From positions 252,422-316,421 of the forward strand of contig CAVXIF010000001.1 of the NCBI GenBank assembly GCA_963761775.1: a DNA stretch of 64,000 nucleotides, written 5' to 3'. The notes under the pieces were generated by a model that was not told the origin of the DNA, did not search any database, and was given only the letters and a program-made list of their open reading frames with translations. The translations under genes were made by a program, and so were the position numbers. Shown piece by piece: positions 38,870 through 48,093 of the stretch; the first letter of the stretch is position 1; each line of letters begins with the position of its first letter. This stretch comes from Parerythrobacter_A sp963761775. GTDB taxonomy: Bacteria; Pseudomonadota; Alphaproteobacteria; Sphingomonadales; Sphingomonadaceae.

Positions 38870-40221
38870 GACGGGCGCAGTTTCCTTTCGAGCGTCTTCA
38901 ACGCATCGGCGGCGTGCAAAATAGCGGTGGGCGTGCGGGCGTTTCGCAATTCCGCAAGCCTTCGGGTCGGAGCGGTTTCATCGGGCAGGCGGCGTGCAAG
39001 CGCAGCGTCCAGCGTCGCATCGTCCGGGGTATCCAGCGACAGCGCATCGGCCAGTTTGCCACGCATCACGGCGGCATAGGGTCCGGCGAGCAGGTGCAGG
39101 CGTCCGGTCCGGCGGATGAAATCCGCGCCATTGCGGACCAGCTGCGTCTTGCCGAATGCAATCGCGCGATCCTCTGCTACGGCAGGGCCGAACCGCAGCA
39201 TCGCACGCCAGCCCACCACGAACATCGCGATCAGCAGGCACAATGTCGCCGCAAGGAAAGGCGGGGTGAAGGCAAGCGTCAGCAGGTTCTCGCCGCCGCC
39301 CAGCCCGTTCAGCGTCACATCGAATATGACATCGTAATCGCCGCCATCCATCGCGAGGTCTACGACGGCATGGGCAAGCTGCGCGCGGCTGCGGTCGGAA
39401 AACCCGTAATTGTTGAACAGGTCAGGCTCGGCGACGACGATGATGCCGTATTGACTGTCCGCGTAATCGTCCTCGTCATAGGAAACCTCGCGGCCCAGTG
39501 CAGCTTCTTCGTAAGCAGGATAAATGCCGCCATCGTCCAGATACGAGATCAGCGGGGCGTTGTCGGTGGTGCTGACCAGCGGCGTCAAATTCCCTGCATC
39601 GCGCCCGGGTGCGAAGGATTGGGTCATGTCCGGCCTCGCCAGTTGGCCTCTGCTGCCAAGACCGGCCCAGGTCGCGGACCGTTTGTCCTGCCCGATTTCG
39701 AAGTCCGGTCCGTTGAGATCCAGTTTCAGCGCCTCGCCGTTCAACTCTTCGGCCCATTGCGGCTTGTCCGGATTGCCCAGTCTCACCCAGCCTTCCTCGA
39801 CATCCTCGTCGGTGAACAGGGAGGCCGGGGCCGCGTTCCATTTGGGCAGGATCAGCAGGGTCGGCCCGGTATAACGCCGCTCGTCCAGCACTTCGGCGAC
39901 CGTTTCGGCATCGGCGTAGCGGGGCGGGGTCAGCACCAGCAGGTCGGGTTCGTCGAAGGCGGACCGGCTGCGCGATACACGCACCGTGTGCCCTTCCGCC
40001 TCGAGATATTCGACGAGTGCGGCGTACCCGGTCAACCCGCGACTGGCGGCATGCGCCTGCCCGTCGTTTTCCGAACCGCCGGTCTGGTCGGTACCGATGA
40101 AATACAGCGTGGCAAGAAATGCCAGCGCCCCGAACAGCAGCAGCGCCAGCACAACGCGCGGGTCGAATGCGCTGTCGCCGCGCGCTGCATCTGGCATGCG
40201 GTCTGCCACCGCACCCGTCAT
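38866..40221 (-). CDS. DUF4350 membrane protein of the MoxR operon
   Basis: A 451-residue protein with an N-terminal helix (VVLALLLFGALAFLATLYFI), a soluble domain starting SRGLTGYAALVEYLEAEGHT (typical DUF4350 opening) and PDLLVLTPPRYADAETVAEV, a second helix near residue 330 (FLAATLCLLIAMFVVGWRAM) and a helical C-terminal part. DUF4350 proteins accompany MoxR/DUF58 genes; no activity is known. It overlaps the DUF4129 gene upstream and moxR downstream by 4 bases each. Confidence 0.8.
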   Translation of the reverse strand: MTGAVADRMPDAARGDSAFDPRVVLALLLFGALAFLATLYFIGTDQTGGSENDGQAHAASRGLTGYAALVEYLEAEGHTVRVSRSRSAFDEPDLLVLTPPRYADAETVAEVLDERRYTGPTLLILPKWNAAPASLFTDEDVEEGWVRLGNPDKPQWAEELNGEALKLDLNGPDFEIGQDKRSATWAGLGSRGQLARPDMTQSFAPGRDAGNLTPLVSTTDNAPLISYLDDGGIYPAYEEAALGREVSYDEDDYADSQYGIIVVAEPDLFNNYGFSDRSRAQLAHAVVDLAMDGGDYDVIFDVTLNGLGGGENLLTLAFTPPFLAATLCLLIAMFVVGWRAMLRFGPAVAEDRAIAFGKTQLVRNGADFIRRTGRLHLLAGPYAAVMRGKLADALSLDTPDDATLDAALARRLPDETAPTRRLAELRNARTPTAILHAADALKTLERKLRPS

Positions 40222-40889
40222 CGACGTTCGCCAGAGGTATCGAGCGATTGCAGCGCAAACTCGGCGTAAGCACTGCGCGCGGTTTCCCAATCGGAGCGTG
40301 CCAGCGGTTTCAGCGCGAACAGGCTGCGCTCCACCCGCTCGGCAATGATCGCGAAGGTGCGCCGCGCCGCCTCGGGCAAGGCGGCAAGACCGGCCAGCTC
40401 GCGCGCCGTGCTGGAGGGTTCCACCCAACCGGGTCGCGCACTGCCGATCTGTGCAACGCTGCGTTGCAGCAGCATGTGCGTGGCTTCGTCGAACTGTCCT
40501 GCTTCCGCCAGCCGGTCCGCATCGCTGAGCAGGGCCAGCGCCTCCGCGCGCGCCGGTGTCCACTCGCCAGGCGTATCCCCTCCCGGCATCACACGCGCAG
40601 CGAAAAGCGGGGCAAGCAGGCGATAGAGCAGGAACAGCACCATCAGCACGGCAGTTGCGATCAGGATAACCTGCACCACCGGCCATGCCGCACCGAACAA
40701 CTGGCCTATCGGCGAAAGTATCTCGCCAAGGAACCGGAAGAATGCGTCCAGCCAGCCCGGTTCGCGCAGTTCGCGCGGAGCAATTTCCAGTTCGGCATAC
40801 TGGATAGAGTCGTCAGCGCGAATGGAGTCCCAGCTCTCGTCTGCGCCTGTGCCACCGCTTGCTACGTTCGCGCCCTGACCCGATTGCAT
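40218..40889 (-). CDS. DUF4129-type membrane protein, first gene of the MoxR operon
   Basis: A 223-residue protein from ATG 40889 with one strong helix (VVQVILIATAVLMVLFLLYR) near residue 70 and a C-terminal helical domain with EALALLSDADRLAEAGQFDE and SSTARELAGL, as in DUF4129. Longer versions from GTG 40925 or TTG 40931 are possible. It is the promoter-proximal member of the cluster DUF4129-DUF4350-MoxR-DUF58-SpoIIM-RDD, which together likely form an inner-membrane assembly of unknown purpose. Confidence 0.75.
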   Translation of the reverse strand: MQSGQGANVASGGTGADESWDSIRADDSIQYAELEIAPRELREPGWLDAFFRFLGEILSPIGQLFGAAWPVVQVILIATAVLMVLFLLYRLLAPLFAARVMPGGDTPGEWTPARAEALALLSDADRLAEAGQFDEATHMLLQRSVAQIGSARPGWVEPSSTARELAGLAALPEAARRTFAIIAERVERSLFALKPLARSDWETARSAYAEFALQSLDTSGERR

Positions 40890-40940
40890 CGTCACGCCGC
40901 CATCGGTGGCAGAGCGTTGGGGCACGTGCAAGCGTGGCGT

Positions 40941-41879
40941 TCAGCCATTCTCTGATGTTGCGCTGACCGGTCCGCGCCGTCGCGCCTGCCGGTAGGTGCC
41001 AAGCAGACGCATCGATTTGCAGTGAAACGCCAGCTCTTCCAGCGCACGGTCGACGCCTGCCTCGCCCGGACGGCCCATGATGTCGGCGTAGAACATGGTG
41101 GCGGAAAAGCTGGCACCGCGCTGGTAGCTTTCCAGCTTGGTCATGTTGACGCCATTGGTCGCGAACCCGCCCATCGCCTTGTACAGCGCGGCGGGAATGT
41201 TCTTCACTTCGAATACCAGCGTCGTGACGACCGCATCGTCTGCGGCGAATTGCGCAGGGTCAAGCGGGTCGCTCGCCAGCACGACGAAGCGGGTCATGTT
41301 GTCGGCGGCATCCTCCACGCAGGTGTCGGCAATCGTCAGGCCATAGAGCTCTGCGGCAAGGCGCGGCGCGATGGCGGCGACGCCGGGATCGCCGCGTTCC
41401 GCCACGTAAGCGGCGGCTCCTGCGGTATCGGCGTGGCTGAGGGGGACAATGCCGCGCTCGTGCAGATAGCGTCGCGACTGGCCCAGCGCCTGTGGATGGC
41501 TGTAAGCGGCAGAAAACGGTCCGGTGCTGCCATCGGCATGCGGCACCGCCATCAGCGCGTGCGTGATTGGCATGAAATGTTCGCCGACAATGGAAAGGCC
41601 GCTCTCAGGCAGCAGGAAATGGATATCCGCGACGCGGCCGTGTTGGCTATTTTCAATGGGAATTATCGCGCACCCGGCGCGGCCTTGCGTCACAGCGTCC
41701 AGCGCATCCTCGAAACTAAAGCAGGGCAGCGGCAGGAAATCGGGCGCGGCCTCACCCGCCGCGCGGTGCGAATTGGCCCCCGGCGAGCCCTGGAAAGCCA
41801 CCGCCTGTGCGGGCGCATCGGCAGCGGCGGCACGCATGCGATCAACCATTGCGAGGGCGGGAGCGGGAAAACTGCGCAT
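40941..41879 (-). CDS. pheA: Prephenate dehydratase
   Basis: Converts prephenate to phenylpyruvate for phenylalanine synthesis. The 312-residue protein has the catalytic domain (VAFQGSPGANSHRAA, IPIENSQHGRVADIHFLL, and the TRF motif in NMTRFVVLASD) and a C-terminal ACT regulatory domain with GVNMTKLESYQRGASFSATM, the ESRP-like segment that binds Phe. There is no chorismate mutase domain, so it is the monofunctional form. It is divergent from the cytochrome c gene. Confidence 0.95.
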   Translation of the reverse strand: MRSFPAPALAMVDRMRAAAADAPAQAVAFQGSPGANSHRAAGEAAPDFLPLPCFSFEDALDAVTQGRAGCAIIPIENSQHGRVADIHFLLPESGLSIVGEHFMPITHALMAVPHADGSTGPFSAAYSHPQALGQSRRYLHERGIVPLSHADTAGAAAYVAERGDPGVAAIAPRLAAELYGLTIADTCVEDAADNMTRFVVLASDPLDPAQFAADDAVVTTLVFEVKNIPAALYKAMGGFATNGVNMTKLESYQRGASFSATMFYADIMGRPGEAGVDRALEELAFHCKSMRLLGTYRQARRRGPVSATSENG

Positions 41880-42027
41880 CGCCGGTTCGCCTAAAGACGC
41901 GAACCGCCCGCGACAATGCGTTTCGCGCAAACTCTGGTGTATTTGCTGCTCTTGCAGTCTTCGCGGGCCGTCAGTATGGCCAACGCGTTCGAATATCCCC
42001 TTTTTCTGACGTGGAATTGCGCGACGC

Positions 42028-42726
42028 ATGGAAGACCGTACCAATACGATTGCCGGCTGGGTTCTGTTCTGCGGCGTCATCGCCTTGGCGCTCAGCATCG
42101 GTTCCGGCATGTATTATCATGCCGACAGCCCGGAACGCCCTGAACAGCTTGGCTATGCCGTCGAAGTGGCAGAAGCGGAAGGTGGCGAAAGCGGACCTTC
42201 GCTTGCCGAGCTTCTCGCCACGGGCAGCGCCGCGGCGGGCGAGAACGTATTTGCAAAATGCGTCGCGTGTCACACGATAAACCAGGGCGGCGCGAACGGC
42301 ACCGGCCCGAACCTGTGGGCCACGATGGGCAAGCCACACGCTCATGTCGCAGGCTTCGCTTACAGTTCCGCGCTGAAAGAAGTGCCCGGCAACTGGACAT
42401 GGGAAGCGATGGACGCCTGGCTGAAAAGCCCGCGCGGCTATGCGAATGGCACCAAGATGAGCTTCGCCGGTCTGGGCAAGGCCGAAGACCGCGCCAATGT
42501 CATGCTGTATCTGGCCGAGAACGGTGGCGGTCCGCCGCTTCCCGAATTCGTGCCCGAAGCGGAAGGTGAAGAAGGCGGCGAAGCCGTCGAAGGTGAAGAG
42601 GGCGCAGAAGCAGCCGAAGGCGTGGATGGTGCCGCACCGTCCGAAGCGCAGGCTGCCGGTGCGCTGGGTGGTCCGGAAGCGACTGCCGCCAGCCGTACCG
42701 GTGCAGGCGGTGGCGCACCCGAATAG
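42028..42726 (+). CDS. cycM: Membrane-anchored class I cytochrome c (CycM/c552-like) with acidic tail
   Basis: A 232-residue protein with an uncleaved N-terminal anchor (TIAGWVLFCGVIALALSIGS), a cytochrome c domain with heme motif CVACH (about residues 78-82), GTGPNLW and the Met ligand in TKMSFAGL. It resembles the CycM/c552 proteins that carry electrons from the bc1 complex to aa3 oxidases in alphaproteobacteria. After the domain comes a ~60-residue tail rich in Glu, Gly and Ala (EGEEGGEAVEGEEGAEAAEG), longer than usual. It is flanked by pheA (divergent) and rlmE (convergent). Confidence 0.88.
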   Translation: MEDRTNTIAGWVLFCGVIALALSIGSGMYYHADSPERPEQLGYAVEVAEAEGGESGPSLAELLATGSAAAGENVFAKCVACHTINQGGANGTGPNLWATMGKPHAHVAGFAYSSALKEVPGNWTWEAMDAWLKSPRGYANGTKMSFAGLGKAEDRANVMLYLAENGGGPPLPEFVPEAEGEEGGEAVEGEEGAEAAEGVDGAAPSEAQAAGALGGPEATAASRTGAGGGAPE

Positions 42727-42762
42727 GTTTCTGGCAGCGCGCCTGTTTGCGCTCCGACCCGT

Positions 42763-43437
42763 CTAGTCTTCGAGTCTTCGCCCTTTGAATTTCTGGGCAA
42801 CGACATACCATTCTGACGAGCCCTTGCGGCTCGCCGGGGGCTTCGCATGCTTGACCGAACCGAAGTGCTTTTTCAGCAGAGTCAGCAGTTCGGTATCGGT
42901 TCCGCCCGCCAGCACCTTGGCAATGAACGCACCGCCCGGCTCCAGCGTTTCCACCGCGAACCACGCCGCCGCTTCGACCAGAGCCATCGTGCGCAGGTGA
43001 TCGGTCTGTTTGTGGCCGACCGTGTTGGCCGCCATATCGGACATGACGAGGTCGGGCGCGCCGTCCAGTTCCGCCGTCAATAGCGCCGGTGCGGCATCGT
43101 CCATGAAATCCATTTCCAGGATGACGACGCCTTCCAACGGGTCGGTCTCGAGAAAATCGATGCCGACAATCGCCGCCTTGGGTGCGCGCTGGCGTACCAC
43201 CTGGCTCCAGCCGCCGGGTGTTATGCCGAGATCCACAACGCGCTTCACACCGCGCAGCAGGCCGAACCGGTCGTCCAGTTCGGTCAGCTTGTAGGCGGCG
43301 CGGCTGCGATAGCCGTCCACCCTGGCGCGCTTGACGTAAGGATCGTTCAGCTGGCGCTGCAACCACTTGGTGCTGGACACGGTGCGCCCGCTTGCGGTGC
43401 GCACGCGCTTGTCAGGATGTCGGCCGGAGCGGCTCAT
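42763..43437 (-). CDS. rlmE: 23S rRNA 2'-O-ribose U2552 methyltransferase
   Basis: RrmJ/FtsJ methyltransferase that modifies the A-loop of 23S rRNA. The 224-residue protein has the K-D-K-E tetrad context: SRAAYKLTELDDRFGLL, the SAM motif VVDLGITPGGWSQVV, LVMSDMAANTVGHKQTDHLR and GGAFIAKVLAGG. Its ATG lies within the stop of the upstream ppx gene (ATGA), so the two are coupled. Confidence 0.95.
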   Translation of the reverse strand: MSRSGRHPDKRVRTASGRTVSSTKWLQRQLNDPYVKRARVDGYRSRAAYKLTELDDRFGLLRGVKRVVDLGITPGGWSQVVRQRAPKAAIVGIDFLETDPLEGVVILEMDFMDDAAPALLTAELDGAPDLVMSDMAANTVGHKQTDHLRTMALVEAAAWFAVETLEPGGAFIAKVLAGGTDTELLTLLKKHFGSVKHAKPPASRKGSSEWYVVAQKFKGRRLED

Positions 43438-44621
43438 GCTTGCGTTTTCTTGTCGCGGGGCACGGGGGCCATCGTCGCTTCCGCACTCATCAGGCTGCGC
43501 AGGATGCCTTCGCGCACACCGCGATCGGCGATGCCGAGGCGTTCGGCAGGCCAGATATCCAGAATGGCTTCGAGAATAGCGCATCCCGCCACTACCAGAT
43601 CTGCGCGGTCCTGCCCGATGCACGGCACTTCGCTTCGGGCGGCGAAATCCTTGCGGGCAAGGTCGCTGCTGATTGCGCGCATGGCGTCGGAGGGCACTAC
43701 CAAACCGTCCACCGCGCGCCGGTCATATTGCGCCAGTTTGAGGTGCAGGCTGGCCAACGTCGTCACCGTGCCACTGGTGCCCAACAGCCGGATTTCCGTG
43801 TTTGCGGTGTTGAAGGGCGCGACCCGCTCGGCGAAATCGGCAAAGCTGTCCGCGACGATCCGTCGCATTTCGGCATAACGCGCGGCGCGTTCCTGCGGTG
43901 TGCGCTCTTTGCGCCCGACCGTTTCGGTCAGCGATACGACCCCCCACGGCACGCTTTGCCAATCCACGATCTGCGGTACCTTGTCGCCCGGTTCGATCAG
44001 AACCAGCTCGGTCGATCCTCCGCCGATATCGAAAATGATTGCCGGTCCCTCGTCGCCCGCCAGCAGAACGTGACAGCCCAGCACAGCGAGCCTCGCTTCC
44101 TCGCCCGCCGAAATGATGTCGAGCGCAATGCCGGTCTCATGCCGTACCCGTTCGATAAATGCCGCGCCGTTGCTAGCCCTGCGACACGCCTCCGTTGCGA
44201 CCGAGCGGGCGAGATGGACATTGCGGCGGCGCAGCTTGTCGGCACACACCTTCAGCGCATCCAGCGTGCGGTCCATCGCCGCTTCGCTCAAGGCGCCGCT
44301 GGATGCCAAGCCTTCGCCAAGCCGAACCACACGGCTGAAAGCGTCTATAACGGTGAAATCCGCACCCGAAGGCCGGGCGATCAGCAGGCGGCAGTTATTG
44401 GTGCCAAGGTCCAGCGCGGCATAAGCCTGCTTGCGTCCGGCAAAGCCTGACTCCCGGCGCGGTTCCGCGCGCGCGCCGTTGCTGCCCGCCCGGGATTGCG
44501 CCCGTATCGGTTTTTCGACCCGCGAGGGGGGACGGTAGCGAAAATCAGCTACCTTGCCGGACTGTTTGGCCCCTCTGGTGCGCGCCGTCCTGTTGCTGTC
44601 CGGCGGATCGAACTCCGCCAT
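43434..44621 (-). CDS. ppx: Exopolyphosphatase / guanosine pentaphosphatase family protein
   Basis: A 395-residue Ppx/GppA phosphatase of the ASKHA fold. The core starts near residue 67 with AYAALDLGTNNCRLLIARPS; the second phosphate loop is IIFDIGGGSTELVLIE, and LLGTSGTVTTLASLHLKL follows. A basic N-terminal extension of about 65 residues (for example RTARTRGAKQSGK) precedes it. At this length it has only the catalytic domains and no C-terminal HD region, as in the shorter Ppx/GppA proteins. It probably trims polyphosphate or pppGpp, linking it to the stringent response. Confidence 0.9.
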   Translation of the reverse strand: MAEFDPPDSNRTARTRGAKQSGKVADFRYRPPSRVEKPIRAQSRAGSNGARAEPRRESGFAGRKQAYAALDLGTNNCRLLIARPSGADFTVIDAFSRVVRLGEGLASSGALSEAAMDRTLDALKVCADKLRRRNVHLARSVATEACRRASNGAAFIERVRHETGIALDIISAGEEARLAVLGCHVLLAGDEGPAIIFDIGGGSTELVLIEPGDKVPQIVDWQSVPWGVVSLTETVGRKERTPQERAARYAEMRRIVADSFADFAERVAPFNTANTEIRLLGTSGTVTTLASLHLKLAQYDRRAVDGLVVPSDAMRAISSDLARKDFAARSEVPCIGQDRADLVVAGCAILEAILDIWPAERLGIADRGVREGILRSLMSAEATMAPVPRDKKTQA

Positions 44622-44783
44622 CTCGAACGTACTCTCTTATCTCTTCTCGCGATGCATTCGCGAGGACTTGGCATATATGCTACAGACCCATGACCATTTC
44701 GGCAAGATTTGCCGCAGTGCGCCCGTTCGGCAACAGCCGACGACTTGACGCGATGCGCTCCGCCGCTTATCCGCCCCCGCTGC

Positions 44784-44857
44784 TGCCCCGTCCTCTAACG
44801 GTAAGAGAGCGGACTCTGACTCCGTCAATCAAGGTTCGAATCCTTGCGGGGCATCCA
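44784..44857 (+). tRNA. trnQ: tRNA-Gln (anticodon CTG), CCA encoded
   Basis: A 74-base cloverleaf: acceptor TGCCCCG pairs perfectly with CGGGGCA (44847-44853); D-arm CTCTAACGGTAAGAG; anticodon stem GCGGA/TCCGT around loop CTCTGAC, giving anticodon CTG; T-arm CAAGG-TTCGAAT-CCTTG. The discriminator base is T, followed by an encoded CCA (44855-44857). It reads CAG codons for glutamine. It is a single gene between ppx and the LOG-like gene. Confidence 0.95.
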
Positions 44858-44909
44858 TGCCATTTCACACCGCTTGCCGCTGGCCACGCCTGCGCCTAAC
44901 GCCGCGCGC

Positions 44910-45800
44910 ATGAGCAAAACCGACAAAACCAGCGATCACGGCCTGACCGGCCGCAAGTTCTACCCCGCCGAAGAAGAGGTCGGTTTTTCGAACGCCGGCC
45001 CGCCCGGTACACCGCAAACGCGCCATCCGGCCTACACGCTGGCATTCCGCGATACCGACTTCATGCTGCGCGACGAATTGCGCCCGGTGCGGTTCCAGCT
45101 GGAACTGCTGAAACCCGAAATGCTGCTGGACGAGGCGGGCGTCGGCTCCACCCTGGTCATGTATGGGTCCGCCCGCATTCCCGCGCCCGAGGCCGTCGAT
45201 ACCGCGCTGGAAGGTGCAAAGGACTTGCCCGAAGACGAGCGCAAAGTGGTCGAGAGCTTGTGCGCCAAGGCGAAGTATTACGAGGAAGCGTACCAGCTTT
45301 CCAAGATGGTCAGCCAGAAAGCGATTATCGAAGATGGCAAACGCCAGTTCGTCATCACATCGGGCGGCGGGCCGTCGATCATGGCGGCGGCAAATCGCGG
45401 GGCAAGCGATGCGGGGGTCGAGTCCATCGGCCTGAACATCGTCCTCCCGCACGAACAGGCCCCCAATCCCTATGTCACGCCGCACCTGTCCTTCCAGTTT
45501 CACTACTTCGCGCTGCGCAAGATGCACTTCCTGCTGCGTGCGCGGGCGGTGGCGGTTTTCCCTGGCGGCTTCGGCACGTTCGACGAGTTCTTCGAGCTGC
45601 TGACGCTGATCCAGACCGGCAAGATGAAGCGTATTCCCATCGTGCTGTTCGGCAAGGATTTCTGGACGCGGGTGATAAATTTCGAAGCCTTGTCCGAGGA
45701 AGGCACGGTTTCGGCCAAGGATCTGGACCTGATCCACTGGTGCGAGACGGCGGACGAGGCGTGGGATCACATCGCCGCGTTTTACGACCTCTCGCGCTAG
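44910..45800 (+). CDS. LOG-family (TIGR00730-like) Rossmann-fold nucleotide-processing protein
   Basis: A 296-residue protein of the Lonely Guy/lysine-decarboxylase-like family. The nucleotide-binding signatures are FVITSGGGPSIMAAANRGAS and AVFPGGFGTFDEFFELLTLI, the PGGxGTxxE motif of phosphoribohydrolases that release bases from nucleoside monophosphates. An N-terminal extension of about 95 residues and an inserted helical stretch (YYEEAYQLSKMVSQKAI) match the longer bacterial type, whose substrate is unclear. It starts 53 bases after tRNA-Gln and converges on thiD. Confidence 0.9.
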   Translation: MSKTDKTSDHGLTGRKFYPAEEEVGFSNAGPPGTPQTRHPAYTLAFRDTDFMLRDELRPVRFQLELLKPEMLLDEAGVGSTLVMYGSARIPAPEAVDTALEGAKDLPEDERKVVESLCAKAKYYEEAYQLSKMVSQKAIIEDGKRQFVITSGGGPSIMAAANRGASDAGVESIGLNIVLPHEQAPNPYVTPHLSFQFHYFALRKMHFLLRARAVAVFPGGFGTFDEFFELLTLIQTGKMKRIPIVLFGKDFWTRVINFEALSEEGTVSAKDLDLIHWCETADEAWDHIAAFYDLSR

Positions 45801-45806
45801 CGTGCC

Positions 45807-46665
45807 CTAAGACGCGACGACGGCGGCGGCGAGGTCGCGCTGGCGTACGGCCTGGTGGCCCAGCGGTCCGTGTCCCTTGCCGAAACCCGGTGCGCGCAGG
45901 ATGCCCGCGCGCACATAGCGGCGTGCCAGTCGCACGGCGTTTTCCAGAGGTTGCCCGTGGCCCAGCAAGGTCGCGATAGCGCTCGCCAGCGTGCAGCCGG
46001 TACCATGCGTGCTGGTGCTGTCGATACGGGCGTCTTCGAACGTGGCAATACGGGTTGTCGGGATCGAACAACGTATCGACGATACGGCTGTTATCACTGG
46101 CGTCATTGCTTAGGGCATGACCACCCTTAACCAGTATGGCGCACCCGTGGCGCAGTGCCAGTTTCTCGGCGGCATCCGCTATGTCCTGCTCGCCTGACAG
46201 TTGTGTGCCGGCAAGCGCAGCGAGTTCGGGCAGGTTGGGCGTGACGAGCGTGGCGAGGTCCATTAGCCGGGCGAATGCGCCTATGGTGTGCCCGTCGGCC
46301 AGCGTCGCGCCGCTGGTGGCAACCATGACCGGATCGAACACAAGCGGTCCGGTGACGGTGTCGAGCCGGTCGGCAAGCAGTTGCGCGGTTTCCGCGCTTC
46401 CGATCATGCCGACCTTGATCACATCCGCGCCGATATCCGACAGGCAGGCATCGACCTGTGCGATGACCATGCGCGGCGAGAGCGCTTCGATCTGCGATAC
46501 GGCAGTGGTGTCTTGCGCGGTGACAGCGGTTATCGCGGTCATGGCATAACCACCCAGCATGGTAACGGTCTTGATATCGGCCTGGATGCCTGCGCCACCC
46601 GAACTGTCGGATCCGGCAATAATCAGGACGCGCGGCGGAACAGGTGTTTCGGGCGCTTCGGTCAT
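45807..46665 (-). CDS. thiD: Hydroxymethylpyrimidine/phosphomethylpyrimidine kinase (frameshifted)
   Basis: Phosphorylates HMP and HMP-P in thiamine synthesis. The ribokinase-like protein begins with VLIIAGSDSSGGAGIQADIK and MLGGYAMTAITAVTAQDT. The frame breaks after FDPDNPYCHV; FEDARIDSTSTHGTGCTLAS, with the anion-hole GTGC motif, continues in the next frame to the stop at 45807. The shift is at about 46036-46045, net +1 or -2. Joined length about 286 residues. The ATG overlaps the glmM stop (ATGA). Confidence 0.9.
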
Positions 46666-47999
46666 GCTGCCGTGCGCACCGCATCGCACACGCTGTCAAC
46701 AACCTGTTCGACCAGCGCGGCATCGTCGCCTTCCGCCATCACGCGGATCAGCGGTTCGGTGCCCGATGCGCGGATGACCAGCCGCCCGGTCTTTGCCAAT
46801 GCCGCTTCGGCGTCGGCAATCGCGGCCTTGACCTTCGCATCGTCGAGCGGGCTTGCGCCGTCATAGCGCACGTTTTTCAGTAGCTGCGGCACCGGGTCGA
46901 ACTGGTGCAGAAGCTCGCTCGCTTTCTTGCCCGAACGCACCAGTCCGGCCAGCACGCGCAGCGCCGCTACAGTCCCGTCCCCGGTAGTTGCATGGTCAAG
47001 CATGATCATGTGTCCGGACTGCTCGCCGCCGACATTGAAGCCGCCTGCCTTCATCCGTTCGAGCACGTAGCGGTCGCCCACCTTGGTGCGTTCCAGCGTC
47101 AGGCCGTGGCTTTGCAGACATCGCTCCAGCCCCAGATTGCTCATCACCGTGGCCACCACGCCGCCACCTTTCAGATCGCCGCGTTCGGCCATGCGCGTTG
47201 CGATCAGCGCCATGATCTGGTCGCCATCCACTGTCTTGCCGGTTTCGTCGATCACGATCAGCCGGTCCGCATCACCGTCCAGCGCTATTCCGATATCGGC
47301 GTTGTTTTCGACAACCGCTTGAGACACCGCATTAAGCGATGTCGAACCAACGCCATCATTGATGTTGGTGCCATTGGGATCGACGCCGATGGTGATAACC
47401 TCCGCTCCCAGTTCCCAGATTGCGCTTGGCGTTACATGATAGGCCGCACCGTTCGCGCAATCGACCACCACTTTCAGGCCGTCGAACCGAACATCGGCGC
47501 TGACCGACTGTTTTACGGCGTGGATGTACCGCCCGCGAGCATCCTCGATCCGGCGCGCCCGCCCGATCTGGTCGGCGGGCACCAGTTCGGGCTGCGTTTC
47601 GATAAGGCGTTCGATGTCGGCCTCGGCCTCGTCCGACAGCTTGAAGCCCTGCGGACCGAACAGCTTGATGCCATTGTCGCGATAGGGGTTGTGGCTGGCC
47701 GAAATCATTACGCCCAGATCGGCGCGCATCTCGCGCGTCAGCAGCGCAACGGCAGGCGTCGGCAGCGGGCCGGTCATGATGACATCGACGCCGACGCTGG
47801 TGAAACCTGCCACCAGCGCGCTTTCCATCATATAGCCCGACAGGCGGGTGTCCTTGCCGATAACCACGCGATGGCGGTGGTTGCCCCGACGGAAATGGTT
47901 GCCCGCCGCCTGCGCCACGCGCATCGCCATCGTTGCGGTCAGCGCGCCGGTGTTCGTTTCGCCGCGAATGCCGTCCGTGCCGAAAAACTTGCGCGCCAT
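46662..47999 (-). CDS. glmM: Phosphoglucosamine mutase
   Basis: Interconverts glucosamine-6-P and glucosamine-1-P for UDP-GlcNAc, peptidoglycan and LPS synthesis. At 445 residues it has the normal GlmM length. Signatures are MARKFFGTDGIRGETN, the phosphoserine loop VMISASHNPYRDNGIKLFG with Ser102, the metal-binding ALDGDADRLIVID and the C-terminal VIRASGTEPLIRVMAEG. ATG 47999 is preferred because GGAG lies 6 bases upstream; a second ATG two codons earlier sits too close to it. Confidence 0.97.
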   Translation of the reverse strand: MARKFFGTDGIRGETNTGALTATMAMRVAQAAGNHFRRGNHRHRVVIGKDTRLSGYMMESALVAGFTSVGVDVIMTGPLPTPAVALLTREMRADLGVMISASHNPYRDNGIKLFGPQGFKLSDEAEADIERLIETQPELVPADQIGRARRIEDARGRYIHAVKQSVSADVRFDGLKVVVDCANGAAYHVTPSAIWELGAEVITIGVDPNGTNINDGVGSTSLNAVSQAVVENNADIGIALDGDADRLIVIDETGKTVDGDQIMALIATRMAERGDLKGGGVVATVMSNLGLERCLQSHGLTLERTKVGDRYVLERMKAGGFNVGGEQSGHMIMLDHATTGDGTVAALRVLAGLVRSGKKASELLHQFDPVPQLLKNVRYDGASPLDDAKVKAAIADAEAALAKTGRLVIRASGTEPLIRVMAEGDDAALVEQVVDSVCDAVRTAA

Positions 48000-48093
48000 C
48001 TGCATCTCCAATGTGCCGCTCTACAGGAGAGCCTTTGTTTGCGCGGCGCTTGTGACGCGATTAGGCAGCGTTTGCAAAGGGGTTCCCGTTACC

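Noticed and set aside
44784..44910. tRNA-Gln as an attachment site of an integrated element
   Set aside because: No integrase, no repeated tRNA 3' end nearby, and ordinary housekeeping genes on both sides.
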